Below, in pieces: positions 32,290 through 43,924 of a stretch of 64,000 bases of DNA. Both the position numbers and the translations under genes were made by a program. Location of the stretch: contig OX421507.1 of assembly GCA_949126835.1 (NCBI GenBank), forward strand, positions 33,586,082 to 33,650,081, given 5' to 3'. Origin of the DNA: Anisus vortex. Lineage: Eukaryota; Mollusca; Gastropoda; Planorbidae. A model generated the notes under the pieces. That model saw only the letters and a program-made list of their open reading frames with translations. It made no database searches and was not told the DNA's origin. Positions within the stretch are counted from its first letter, which is position 1. The number at the start of each line of letters is the position of its first letter.

Positions 32290-35000
32290 GGGGGGGGGGC
32301 TGAAAAAGTTTGACAATTGTTGACATGGGGGAGAAGGGAGGTCAAGAAAAGTTGACGTCAACAATGTTACTTTTATGAAATAAATAACGATTCAAATTTT
32401 GAACAAAATTCTACATTTTTCCTGTTTAACTTACATATATAACATGTAAAAACATGCTTTTACGTTGATACAAATATATCAATTATGGAAACTACAGTTG
32501 ACATGTCCTCTTTGTGTTCATTTCGTTAGTTTGTAGATATATGTATGGGTGGAAACTTATGCAATTGTTAGCTAGGCAAAGTGACCGACCAATTATTATT
32601 GTAGAAAACCCCACCCTCGCTGTCTAGGGTTGCGTGACACTTGGGTGTCAAAAGGAGGACATTGTGTTTCAATTGGATAGTTTCGCATTAAAATCAGTAG
32701 CCTATCATTTTTTTTACAAGAGCTGCCACTAAGTTTAAATGTGTATTGGTATACTGAGCAAGAAACAATGTTTTGTTAAAAATAACATATTATTATAGAT
32801 TCACAGTAGGATGAAAGGCAGCTTGCATTTGGTTGGGCAACTTTAAAGCTCATGAAAGAGTCTTTAAACAAAACGGATCATTTTTTTTCTTGTACAAATG
32901 ATCACTTGTTAATTATATTATTAATTTGTTTATACTATTTTTTAAAGAATTATTTGTCTTTATGACTACAAAACATAAAATAGTACAAAAGCTGGACATT
33001 TTAAAGGTTTTGTGTTTTGCCTGCCGGACGGAGGACACGAGTCTAAAAAGGAGGACGTCTTTTGTCTAACGCCTGGCAACTTTTAGTCTAGCGAGACATT
33101 GTGCCTTGAATAACACAGGAACACAAATACACCAACAAACTGTCTGCAGAGAATGTTCAGAAACCCAGTTGTTTTTTTACGCTAAGTACATCTAAATTAG
33201 GTGCCAGAGACTGGCGTTCGTTATGTAAGCCATGTAAGCGTTGGCTGGGACTGGCAATAGAATCTTACTTCATGTGGTGGGCCGCGAATTATTTTTCTGA
33301 AGGAAATATTTTAAATTAACCATGTTAGAGATTCACACAATACACTTCATTCAATGCTTTGTAAACGTTACTTACTTATAGTCTATGTTAAAGTGGCTAT
33401 TTAATAATTGATGAATAGCCAATGAGCCAATGCAATGGTCTTAATAACTCAGATAAACTTGTACAGTATAAACTCAGAAAAAACTTAGCCCTACTTTTAG
33501 ACACCTCCTTAGGGAGAGATGATTTATGCGAACTTTAAAACACAATGCAAGCCACCCTTTGATGCATGCCTATTGTTATAATGGTCCGAACTTACAACTA
33601 TGCCTCTTTTTCCACTGTACAGAGTTTATTCTTCTCTATTTTTCCTATGGTTATTGCCGTTTTATTAACATGAAAAGTAGTTTAACGCATACTTTGTATG
33701 ACAATTTATAGAACAGGGGCAGTAACTTAAGAAATTACAAAATGTGACTGCCGTTTTTTTTCCCATGTGAGCTTCGTATATTGGTTATCCACTGCACACT
33801 GCTCCAACTTTAGGACAAAGTATTAAGCATGTGTTATCCTTTATACATACTCCAAAAAACTACACTCTGACATAACACTACTTATGTCAATTAGTCATAT
33901 AACGGGATTTGTTTATAAAAAACATTAAAATAAGTTGCTTTTGTTTTTTCACAAATGATTTAATTGAATATAGGTCAATAAATTGATCAAAGATACTGAA
34001 ATAGCACAAACAATATAACAATATAAAAAATGATTGCTCTAGCTTTGTTTGAACTAGAAAATAAACATTTAAAACTGTCACAAAATTGAAGAAGCTAATA
34101 AATATACCATCTTTGTTAGGCCTATCTATAGAATAATGTAATTCAAGATTGTTTTTATAAAGCAAAGTAAGTTCAAGTGAAATAAAAGGAGAGTTATCAT
34201 GACATTATCTTGACGATGAAAAACTGAAAAATGTCGACATTCCAAACACTAGGATTTATAAATAGCAGCCTTTACAAATTAAATGTAAACAAAACATACA
34301 ATTAGCATATTACATAACATTGGTTGGATCGTTACACACATTGTCTGTGTGGGAGCCGTTAGCAACATAAAACATTCAACAAGATAACAGCTTGAGACCA
34401 TAGCACTTTAGTTTTCTTAGAATGGGGGACACCAATTTATCATTTTCCCATTTGTATTGATATATTAATAACAGTTCTATCAATTATTCAATAAGAGATC
34501 ATTGTTTCAATTGTATACTTAGACAAATTGCAGCATTTTTTGTTCTTTTGTAAATGCATTTATAATAAATGCGTTAACAGAGGTTCTCTTGTTATTAAAA
34601 TACGAGGTATCACAACACGATTACAATTATTGTTTAATTTGTATTTAGTAAAGCGTGATGAAATTTTTTTCTACAGTGTGTAATTTTAATGTGTCCCATT
34701 TTTTAAATAATTAATAAACACGTACATCCTAATTCTTTTAGATTTGATATTGTGTTATTAAATAGTATATTTTATCATAGGTATAACACTTCAGTGTAGA
34801 GAAAATGTCATTACTATTGTCTTGTCAATTTGGTAAAAATTAGAACCACTAAATAACCTTTTAAAGTTTATGCTTTGTTCTATTATAAAATCATTTATAT
34901 TATTACAACATCAGCCAACAAAGTATTTTACATTGCTTCTAGTTTGAAGTGTTAGATGCAGACATAATATAACGGAGGTTTTATACACCAACAAAAACAA
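32290..35000. other. Intergenic AT-rich DNA upstream of the galectin-like gene
   Basis: No exon was found. At about 32630-33090 the paired blocks tctagggttgcgtgaca and cctggcaacttttagtcta, each next to aaaaggaggac, may be the ends of a degraded hAT-type MITE. No TATA box of the usual form precedes the start at 35001. Confidence 0.4.
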
Positions 35001-36382
35001 ATGCCAGCTATAGCTCAAGTATTTCTTTTCTGTTTGTTTACATTGACTGTGGTCAGTGAAAACAGATGTGAGTTTAGCCAGGCATGCTCTGTCCGTTTTG
35101 TTAACTCTGACACTCAGTTTATAGGATGTGCAAACGTTATATCTTCCTCTGTCTTCACAAGACCAATGGCGTCTTTAAACTGTTTAAACAACATTCAATG
35201 CAAGGCAATTTCTTGCAACTACTCCGTGTGTTCTACCTGCAATGCTGATCAAATCATCTCACTGTCATTCAACTCACCAGGAATGACCTACCTTAAGAGA
35301 AACTTGATATTGAACATAGCGAACGACCCAGTTACTTTGAGCATGAGTGAATACATAAATTTACCTGATCGTCTAAATCCAGGTGATTTGGTAAGTTTGA
35401 ATACAGTTTTTGGCTATTTCACTTTGGTTAGAAATACAACTAGGGCAGCTTAATTATAAAGGTAGACACAGAGACCGTACCCAATGACAGGGATCGGTAA
35501 CCTTTTGATAACAGCGTGCCAAGTGGGATTGCTTATTCATTCAGCGTGCCAACAAACAAAATTCGTCCTTCTTTAGCACTCAATTTCTTGTAGAAGAGAC
35601 TTGAATGGCCTTTTTGGAGGTCTTCCGCGTGCCTTTGAAAAGGCACGCATGCCGTAGGTTGCCGTTTCTTAAGTAAAATATTATGAAACTACGACTTTGT
35701 TTATTAGCCAGACGGTAGAATGATGGTAAAGGTAAATTACTTACAATTGTTCTCTAATCATCCAGTATAAATTACCAAATTTACATAGATCGAATTGTGA
35801 TTGCATTCCCACCTTTCTCTATTTGGTAAATCACCCCATGGATATTTAAATATCGACACAACAATTCATGTCAATCCAAGTGTTTTTAACACCATAGTGT
35901 GCCTCTTTGCCGTAAAGTACATTGAGTAAAGAGAAATGTAATATTTTTTAAGTTGTTTTTTTTTAGCATACTTTTCCATTAACCAATTGCAGGTTTACAT
36001 AAAAGCCACAGTACTGAAGTATGATAACTTCATTGTCGACTTTTTGATGAACGACGACAATACATACCTACACTTTAGAACGAGATGCAATAACGAATGT
36101 GCCAATACCTACACTTGCAATGCTGCCGTATGTGAGAGCGGCAAGTACATGTCGATTACCAGCAAGATCAATAAGAGTTGGGCTAATAATGCAATAACTG
36201 ACTTTCATTACCCTTTCAAATTGAACCAACAGTTCGAGCTGCACTTTCTAGTGCTCGCTGACTCTGTCCTATGTTATATTAACAGAAAGTACTATGCGGA
36301 ACGCTTGGAGCCTTTTACGTCACAAAGTGTTAATGCAATCCAAATCCGAGGCACAGTAAACGTTCACGAATTTAGTTTTTGA
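35001..36382 (+). CDS. Secreted PAN/apple-like plus galectin-like protein
   Basis: Two coding exons, 35001-35390 and 35993-36382, join in phase 0 (ccaggtgatttg before gtaagt; ttgcag before GTTTAC) to give 259 aa. Residues 1-20 (MPAIAQVFLFCLFTLTVVSE) are a signal peptide. Residues about 23-85 are cysteine-rich, with CLNNIQCKAISCNYSVCSTC as in PAN/apple domains. From about 115 to the end the sequence has galectin features: LPDRLNPGDLVYIKA (first strands), then DNTYLHFRTRC where galectins have the HxNxR core, and a closing VNAIQIRGTVNVHEF. The sugar-binding residues are only partly kept, so ligand specificity is uncertain. Extra cysteines in the galectin part suggest disulphides in an extracellular protein. 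It could be an agglutinin or a recognition protein, which is inference. The start chosen is the only one that gives a signal peptide. Confidence 0.8.
35488..35675. mobile_element. hAT-type MITE remnant in the galectin-like gene intron
   Basis: The left end cagggatcggtaacctttt and the right part gccgtaggttgccg have the look of CAGRGRTCGGCAACC hAT ends. Internal blocks gcgtgcc and ggcacgc are inverted. The right terminus is lost. A related end fragment occurs at 62119-62174. Confidence 0.5.
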
Positions 36383-36393
36383 AAATAACATTC

Positions 36394-36399
36394 ATTAAA
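36394..36399 (+). terminator. Polyadenylation signal of the galectin-like gene
   Basis: ATTAAA, the commonest variant hexamer, lies 12 bp after the stop codon and just before a hAT insertion, so the 3' UTR would be very short. Confidence 0.45.
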
Positions 36400-36442
36400 T
36401 ACACATTTTCTATGCAAATTATTTCGGAAACAAAAATATATA

Positions 36443-37152
36443 GCCTAGCCCAGGGGTCGAGAACCTTTTCGTCTTAGAGAGACATGTATACCACGTATTT
36501 TGAAAAGTAATTCTGTGAGAGCCATACATTATGTTAAAAACTAAAAATTCAAGTAAATGTGTGCATTTTGTGTAATTTCAACACTAAAAGCACAATAATT
36601 AGCCTATGTCTCTGAATTCTTCTGATGCTGAGCTGCAGTAGACTTTAGCTCATTTGTAGAATGAAATATTGATATGCAATTAATATGTGTAAGTTGTAAG
36701 CTCGAGGCACTGAACTCACTTAAAAAAACTCAGGAATGTGAGAGGGTAGCGTTTCTTTATTCATACCAGAGTAAAACCGAAAATTAACAAAATCCAAAAA
36801 ACCCAACCAGTCAACTAGTGAAGATTTACATCAACCCATCTCCGCACACAGCGGCAAAACAAAGTGTGTTGTCCCCTGTCTCGCTGTGGCCAGACAACTA
36901 CTTTTACACAGGGGAAAGAACTGAAAATAAAAAGGTGGGACTCTTCCTGTCAACACGACAAAAACATGCATTCATACCACCATCCACACTAGCGAAATAA
37001 ACTTTAAAAGGCTACTGGCCTACATATGTAGATCGAAAAGTCTAAAAAAAACATTTTTTAAATAATCGAACATTTGTCTGCGAGCCAGATGCAGCCATCA
37101 AAAGAGCCACATCTGGCTCGCGAGTCATGGGTTCCCGACCCCTGGCCTAGCC
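36443..37152. mobile_element. Non-autonomous hAT element downstream of the galectin-like gene
   Basis: The element proper is 36451-37144 (694 bp). It begins CAGGGGTCGAGAACCTTTT and ends GGGTTCCCGACCCCTG, and is flanked by a perfect 8-bp duplication gcctagcc (36443-36450 and 37145-37152). The inner right part agagccacatctggctcgcg is typical of hAT-derived MITEs. The open frame at 36818-37000 shows no transposase motif. Confidence 0.92.
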
Positions 37153-37935
37153 TATATAGCTATAGTTTTTTGTCACATGGTTTAATATGTTGACTAGAGA
37201 AACTTTAGGCCAAATAAATAGTTCCAAATGCATTTTTACTAATAAAAAAAAAAGGCTTTTATACGTAAAAAGAAAATAACAAGAAATGTTTAATATTATA
37301 AGAAGCTTTAATGAAGTATAAACTTAAAGCCAAACTTACTTTTCTTTTAGATTGAAAGCTTTTGTTGTCGAATTTCATATAAAAAAAAAGGTCGTTAGGC
37401 CTAGGCCTACATCAATATAAAAAAAGAACAATATGCCGTCATATTTCTGCTTAAGTCTAGTCTGGAATAATAATTTATTGTTGTAATGTGATTTTCTATC
37501 AATAATTATACTTACTATTCCCAAATTAAACTCTAAAAATAAATTTCAATTATCTACATGTACAAAGATAAAAGTGTTCCATCTTAACGCTTTTCTGGAT
37601 ATCTTATTAGAATTCATTAAATTATATGGCTATAATGTCTTAATCTGATGAAATAATACCTTTTTGCTTTTTTATTCTTTTTAAAATCTTTAAAAAAATG
37701 TAAATGTTAAAATGTATCAAATGGTGCCATATTAAATCATGTATTAATATTGTACCTATTATGTTGAACACTTAAATAATAGTCTTCACAAGACGACGCC
37801 ATTACTGATGAAGAAGCATCTTTGAGTATGGTGATTGTATACTGAGGGCTAGTGGATTCTTTAACGTGTCTTCATTTTGGCTGTAGTTGCAAATAGTTTT
37901 TTTCTTTTCTGTCCTTTTCTGTCTTACAGACTCTT
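37153..37935. other. Non-coding AT-rich spacer
   Basis: No feature was recognised apart from an overlapping pair of TAGGCCTA octamers near 37398. Confidence 0.45.
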
Positions 37936-38572
37936 AAGACATAGCCACGATAGGCCTACATTGAGAGTTAGGAAATCAGCCACGATAGGCCTACATTGAG
38001 AGTTAGGAAATCAGCCACGATAGGCCTACATTGAGAGTTAGGAAATCAGCCACGATAGGCCTACATTGAGAGTTAGGAAATCAGCCACGATAGGCCTACC
38101 TTGAGAGTTAGGAAATCAGCCACGATAGGCCTACATTGAGAGTTAGGAAATCAGCCACGATAGGCCTACATTGAGAGTTAGGAAATCAGCCACGATAGGC
38201 CTACCTTGAGAGTTAGGAAATCAGCCACGATAGGCCTACCTTGAGAGTTAGGCAATCAGCCACGATAGGCCTACATTGAGAGTTAGGCAATCAGCCACGA
38301 TATGCCTACCTTGAGAGTTAGGAAATCAGCCACGATAGGCCTACCTTGAGAGTTAGGCAATCAGCCACGATAGGCCTACCTTGAGAGTTAGGCAATCAGC
38401 CACGATAGGCCTACCTTGAGAGTTAGGCAATCAGCCACGATAGGCCTACCTTGAGAGTTAGGCAATCAGCCACGATAGGCCTACCTTGAGAGTTAGGCAA
38501 TCAGCCACGATAGGCCTACCTTGAGAGTTAGGCAATCAGCCACGATAGGCCTACCTTGAGAGTTAGGCAATC
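37936..38572. repeat. 35-bp minisatellite, about 18 copies
   Basis: Near-perfect copies of a 35-bp unit beginning cagccacgataggcctacat. Two variant positions (cat/cct and gga/ggc) are unevenly distributed: the first half is mostly gga and the second half mostly ggc. This shows spreading of variants by local duplication. Confidence 0.96.
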
Positions 38573-38767
38573 ATTTCACGTCCTGTGTCTCTATTGGGAG
38601 TAGGTACTTAGATCCCTCTAATAAAAAAGTTTAAGGATGCTTCGGATGATAAAAAAAAGAACTACATTCCTACATTCTGAAACAGCTTTATAGTACACAA
38701 TTTATTCGCGACACACTTTTCGCGTCCTACCGTCTGGTGCATGCACTAGAAGATAGGCTTACACAAA

Positions 38768-40022
38768 CAGCGATACAGACTGGTAAGGTGAAGTTAGGTT
38801 TATGCAGACATCGATACACAGACTGGTATTGTGAAGATAGGTTTATGCAGACAGCGATATACAGACTGGTATTGTGAAGATAGGTTTATGCAGACAGCGA
38901 GATACAGACTGGTATTGTGAAGATAGGTTTATGCAGACATCGATACACAGACTGGTATTGTGAAGATAGGTTTATGCAGACAGCGATATACAGACTGGTA
39001 TTGTGAAGATAGGTTTATGCAGACATCGATACAGACTGGTATGATGAAGATAGGTTTATGCAGACAGCGATACACAGACTGGTATGATGAAGATAGGTTT
39101 ATGCAGACATCGATACAGACTGGTATGGTGAAGATAGGTTTATGCAGACATCGATACAGACTGGTATGATGAAGATAGGTTTATGCAGACAGCGATACAG
39201 ACTGGTATGATGAAGATAGGTTTATGCAGACAGCGATACACAGACTGGTATGATGAAGATAGGTTTATGCAGACATCGATACAGACTGGTATGGTGAAGA
39301 TAGGTTTATGCAGACATCGATACAGACTGGTATGATGAAGATAGGTTTATGCAGACAGCGATACAGACTGGTATGATGAAGATAGGTTTATGCAGACAGC
39401 GATACAGACTGGTATGGTGAAGATAGGTTTATGCAGACAGCGATACAGACTGGTATGATGAAGATAGGTTTATGCAGACAGCGATACAGACTGGTATGAT
39501 GAAGATAGGTTTATGCAGACAGCGATACAGACTGGTATGATGAAGATAGGTTTATGCAGACAGCGATACAGACTGGTATGATGAAGATAGGTTTATGCAG
39601 ACAGCGATACAGACTGGTATGATGAAGATAGGTTTATGCAGACAGCGATACAGACTGGTATGGTGAAGATAGGTTTATGCAGACAGCGATACAGACTGGT
39701 ATGATGAAGATAGGTTTATGCAGACATCGATACAGACTGGTATGATGAAGATAGGTTTATGCAGACAGCTATACAGACTGGTATGATGAAGATAGGTTTA
39801 TGCAGACAGCTATACAGACTGGTATGATGAAGATAGGTTTATGCAGACAGCGATACAGACTGGTATGATGAAGATAGGTTTATGCAGACAGCTATACAGA
39901 CTGGTATGATGAAGATAGGTTTATGCAGACATCGATACAGACTGGTATGATGAAGATAGGTTTATGCAGACAGCGATACAGACTGGTATGGTGAAGATAG
40001 GTTTATGCAGACAGCTATATAT
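38768..40022. repeat. 41/43-bp minisatellite, about 30 copies
   Basis: The unit contains gataggtttatgcagacagc and gatacagactggtatgatga. The left part is more variable (tattgtga, extra aca) and the right part is homogeneous (tatgatga). Variants catcg, cagcg and cagct alternate along the array. Confidence 0.96.
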
Positions 40023-41092
40023 AGACAGGTATGGTGCCAGTATCAAGTATTCTGAAGACGGAAACAAGGACAAAATTTCAGGGCCGTTAAACGGTCTCGG
40101 CTACTACTTCCGGACGTTGCAGAATCCTTATCACTTGCCCCCCACCACTCGACTTGCCTTCAACATTTGCCCTTATTACCTGCCCTCAAAACTTACCTAA
40201 TAAACGCCTTTAAACAAATTAACCTCTTGCATCACTACGCCCATATTTACTGGCAAACTCAACCATCCACGCTACACACCACTATATTCTTCAAACACAA
40301 CCATCCAATCTACACACCACTATATTCGTCAACTTTCGATCCTTCAAACATAATAAATTGCCATCGCGAAGTTTGTTTATTGGATACACTGTCAATCAAA
40401 AACAAAATGTAAATCTATTGGGTATTTGTATTTACATTGTTTTTATTGCAAATCATTAAATTTTTTCACTGTTTTATTTTCAACTTTGATCCATGCAAAC
40501 GTAAAAGATGTTCCGATTAAATAGAGTTCGAGTCTGTTTACTCTTTGTTGTTTTTTGTTTCAATTATTTTATAGCATACAATTGTCTCTGGGCCCCCCAA
40601 TAAAATGTGTATTCACTTGAAAATAAATTATAAAATTATTTCTTATTCTTTCGTCTTGGTATTTTTTAACAGTGGATAGAATAATTAATTTGTGTAGCGT
40701 GGCCAGGAAACATTTATTGTAAGCTCAAAGCGCAAGCAACAAAATCATACTCAAAACCAATTTTAAGCAAGAACTGATTAGAACTGGCTTCAATTTCTTT
40801 CACGAATTCAGTTTTTGAAAAAAATAGAATAACATATTTTCAAAAACTGAATAATTTGCCAAGAAAAAAAAATATTTAAAGCTGCACTGTGAAAATAAAA
40901 CTATGCTATATAAAATAGCTATAGATTTGTATTTAATATGCTTTATAATGTTGCATGTATTATGGCTTCCGTTATTGTATACCAAGCAGCGAGCTGCACG
41001 AATGGTTGTCTACGTTTTTGGGGAATGTATTTATGTTCGCTTAAAGAGTTAGCTAAAACTAGCCATCTGTCATTTACATTGTTGTACCCTTA
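40023..41092. other. Spacer between arrays, no gene recognised
   Basis: A short imperfect duplication at about 40240-40330 (ctacacaccactatattc twice) is the only structure seen. Open frames here (40167-40412, 40938-41120) show no family motif. Confidence 0.45.
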
Positions 41093-42525
41093 TATATATG
41101 TTGTAAGGTGCACACTGTAATTATTGTAAGGTGCACATTGTATATATATATTTCGTAAGGTGCACACTGTACATATTGTAAGGCTCACACTGTACATATT
41201 GCAAGGTGCACACTGTACATATAGTAAGGTGCACACTGCAAATATGGCAAGGTGCACACTGTACATATTGTAAGGTGCACACTGAACATATTGCGAGGAG
41301 CACACTGTATTTATAATATATTTTAAGGTGCACACTGTACATATTATGAGGTGCACACTGCATATATTGTAAGGTGCACACTGTACATATTGTAAAGTGC
41401 ATACTGCACATATTACAAGGTGCACACTGTATTTATAATATATTGTAAGGTGCACACTATACATATTATGAGGTGCACACTGTATTTGTAATATATTGTA
41501 AGGTGCACACTGTACATATTGTGAGGTGCACACTGTATTTATAATATATTGTAAGTTGCACACTGTACATATTGTGAGGTGCACACTGTATTTATAATAT
41601 ATTGTAAGTTTCACACTGTACATATTGCAAGGTTCACACTGCACATATTGTAAGGTGCATCACTGTACATATAGTAAGGTGCACACTGCAAATATGGCAA
41701 GGTGCACACTGTACATATTGTAAGGTGCACACTGAACATATTGCGAGGAGCACACTGTATTTATAATATATTGTAAGGTGCACACTGTACATATTATGAG
41801 GTGCACACTGCATATATTGTAAGGTGCACACTGTACATATTGTAAAGTGCATACTGCACATATTACAAGGTGCACACTGTATTTATAATATATTGTAAGG
41901 TGCACACTATACATATTATGAGGTGCACACTATTTGTAATATATTGTAAGGTGCACACTGTACATATTGTGAGGTGCACACTGTATTTATAATATATTGT
42001 AAGTTGCACACTGTACATATTGTGAGGTGCACACTGAATTTATAATATATTGTAAGGTGCACACTGTACATATTGTGAGGTGCACACTGTATTTATAATA
42101 TATTGTAAGGTGCACATTGTACATATTGTCAGGTGCACACCGTATTTATAATATATTGTAAGGTGCACACTGTATTTATAATATATTGTAAGGTGCACAC
42201 TGTACATATTGTCAGGTGCACACTGTATTTATAATATATTGTAAGGTGCACACTGTACATATTGTGAGGTGCACACTGTATTTATAATATATTGTAAGTT
42301 GCACACTGTACATATTGTGAGGTGCACACTGTATTTATAATATATTGCAAGGTGCACACTATACATATTGTCAGGTGCACACAGTATTTATAATATATTG
42401 TAAGATGCACACTGCACATATTTTGAGGTGCACATTGTATTTATAATATTTTGTAAGGTGCACACTGTACATATTGTCAGGAGCACACTGTATTTATAAT
42501 ATATTGTAAGGTGCACACTGTATAT
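41093..42525. repeat. Second locus of the 23-bp satellite with a longer unit
   Basis: It has the same core as the array at 27.9 kb (ggtgcacactgtacatattg) but alternates with a longer form containing gtatttataatatattgtaa. A composite of about 450 bp occurs twice, marked by the rare aatatggcaaggtgcacac at 41241 and 41691. Minus-strand frames through it are repeat artefacts. Confidence 0.95.
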
Positions 42526-42539
42526 ATTCTATATTCCAC

Positions 42540-43424
42540 TCACACAATATATAGAGAAATAATTCTCTTCATTTATCTAACAATACTAAGTATAAGTAAT
42601 CTAATACTACTAAGTAAACCAAAAGAAACAAAATAAAGATTTTATAAGTTTTATTGCTGTTTTTCAAATTTTACAATTATAAAGTTGGCATCTAAAACTT
42701 AGTGTAAATATTATTTAAGAATCAACCAAGATATTATCTTCTCAATGTTAATTTGTAATGTGATTGCAACCATTTAAAAACCACTTTAAAAAAAGATATC
42801 TGTTTATCTGGTACAATGGCAAAGAATAGTTTTGCTCCATGCACTAAAAGAGTAGAAATAAATATGTATAATAATGAGGATTACTGAAATACTATAGAAG
42901 CAAATATGGATTCAAATAAATCATTCTACTGTAAGTTATAACATACACTTGTGTTCAACTTGCCAGTATAATATTAGGTATATCTACCGGTATATATCAA
43001 TGAATCATAATATGCAACAAAAGCTCTGAACATACTGCATGACTACTGCATGACTACTGCAGAAGCTCATATCATTATCATACCTAATATTTCACCCTCC
43101 TTCTATTCAAATATTCTTGCATGACTCCTAAAGTTCAGATGTTGATTTAGACATTTATTTATTTACTGTGTAAATCATTAGGTTTTGATTTAATAGTGAT
43201 GATGTATGAAACAGTAAACTAATAACTTGGCAGGTTAGTGTAGCAATAAAATATAAGAGACAGGGTAAAGATTTATGCTAGAACTAAAAATAAAAATACA
43301 GAGAATTGGTTTCCACACACAACTTTAAGAAATATATATATATAGGTCATACAAAATGCAAACTTCCAATAAAAATAAATTTAAAAACATGGAGGGAAGA
43401 CTTAAAATATATCTAGGGTGAATG
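42540..43424. other. Non-coding spacer
   Basis: AT-rich; nothing recognised beyond a 12-bp doublet gcatgactactg near 43038. Confidence 0.45.
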
Positions 43425-43808
43425 TACAGAAGAAATGAACAGAAGAAATGAACAGAAGAAATGAACAGAATAAATGAACAGAATAAATGAACAGAAGAAA
43501 TGAACAGAAGAAATGAACAGAAGAAATGAACAGAAGAAATGAACAGAAGAAATGAACAGAAGAAATGAACAGAAGAAATGAACAGAAGAAATGAACAGAA
43601 GAAATGAACAGAAGAAATGAACAGAAGAAATGAACAGAAGAAATGAACAGAAGAAATGAACAGAAGAAATGAACAGAAGAAATGAACAGAAGAAATGAAC
43701 AGAAGAAATGAACAGAAGAAATGAACAGAAGAAATGAACAGAAGAAATGAACAGAAGAAATGAACAGAAGAAATGAACAGAAGAAATGAACAGAAGAAAT
43801 GAACAGAA
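43425..43808. repeat. 13-bp minisatellite, about 29 copies
   Basis: Nearly perfect copies of gaacagaagaaat. The purine-rich strand is the plus strand. Three units make 39 bp, so a 13-residue periodic frame (SSVHFFCSFLLFI) stays open on the minus strand without being a gene. Confidence 0.97.
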
Positions 43809-43837
43809 CAAATAACTTGTCCCATCAAATCATTTCC

Positions 43838-43918
43838 CATTAGGGCATGATAGTCTGGTGGCAGAATGTCAACTTGCCATTTTGAAGGTCTGGGGTTCAA
43901 AAGTTCAAACCCAGATTA
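43838..43918 (+). mobile_element. tRNA-like SINE head fragment
   Basis: The sequence gggcatgatagtctggtggc (A-box-like) followed by ggtctggggttcaaaagttc (B-box-like) looks like a worn tRNA head. No body or target duplication was recognised. Confidence 0.4.
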
Positions 43919-43924
43919 ATATAA

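Noticed and set aside
43325..43900. Hydrophobic repeat protein on the minus strand
   Set aside because: It is a translation of the 13-bp array gaacagaagaaat; period 13 residues = three units.
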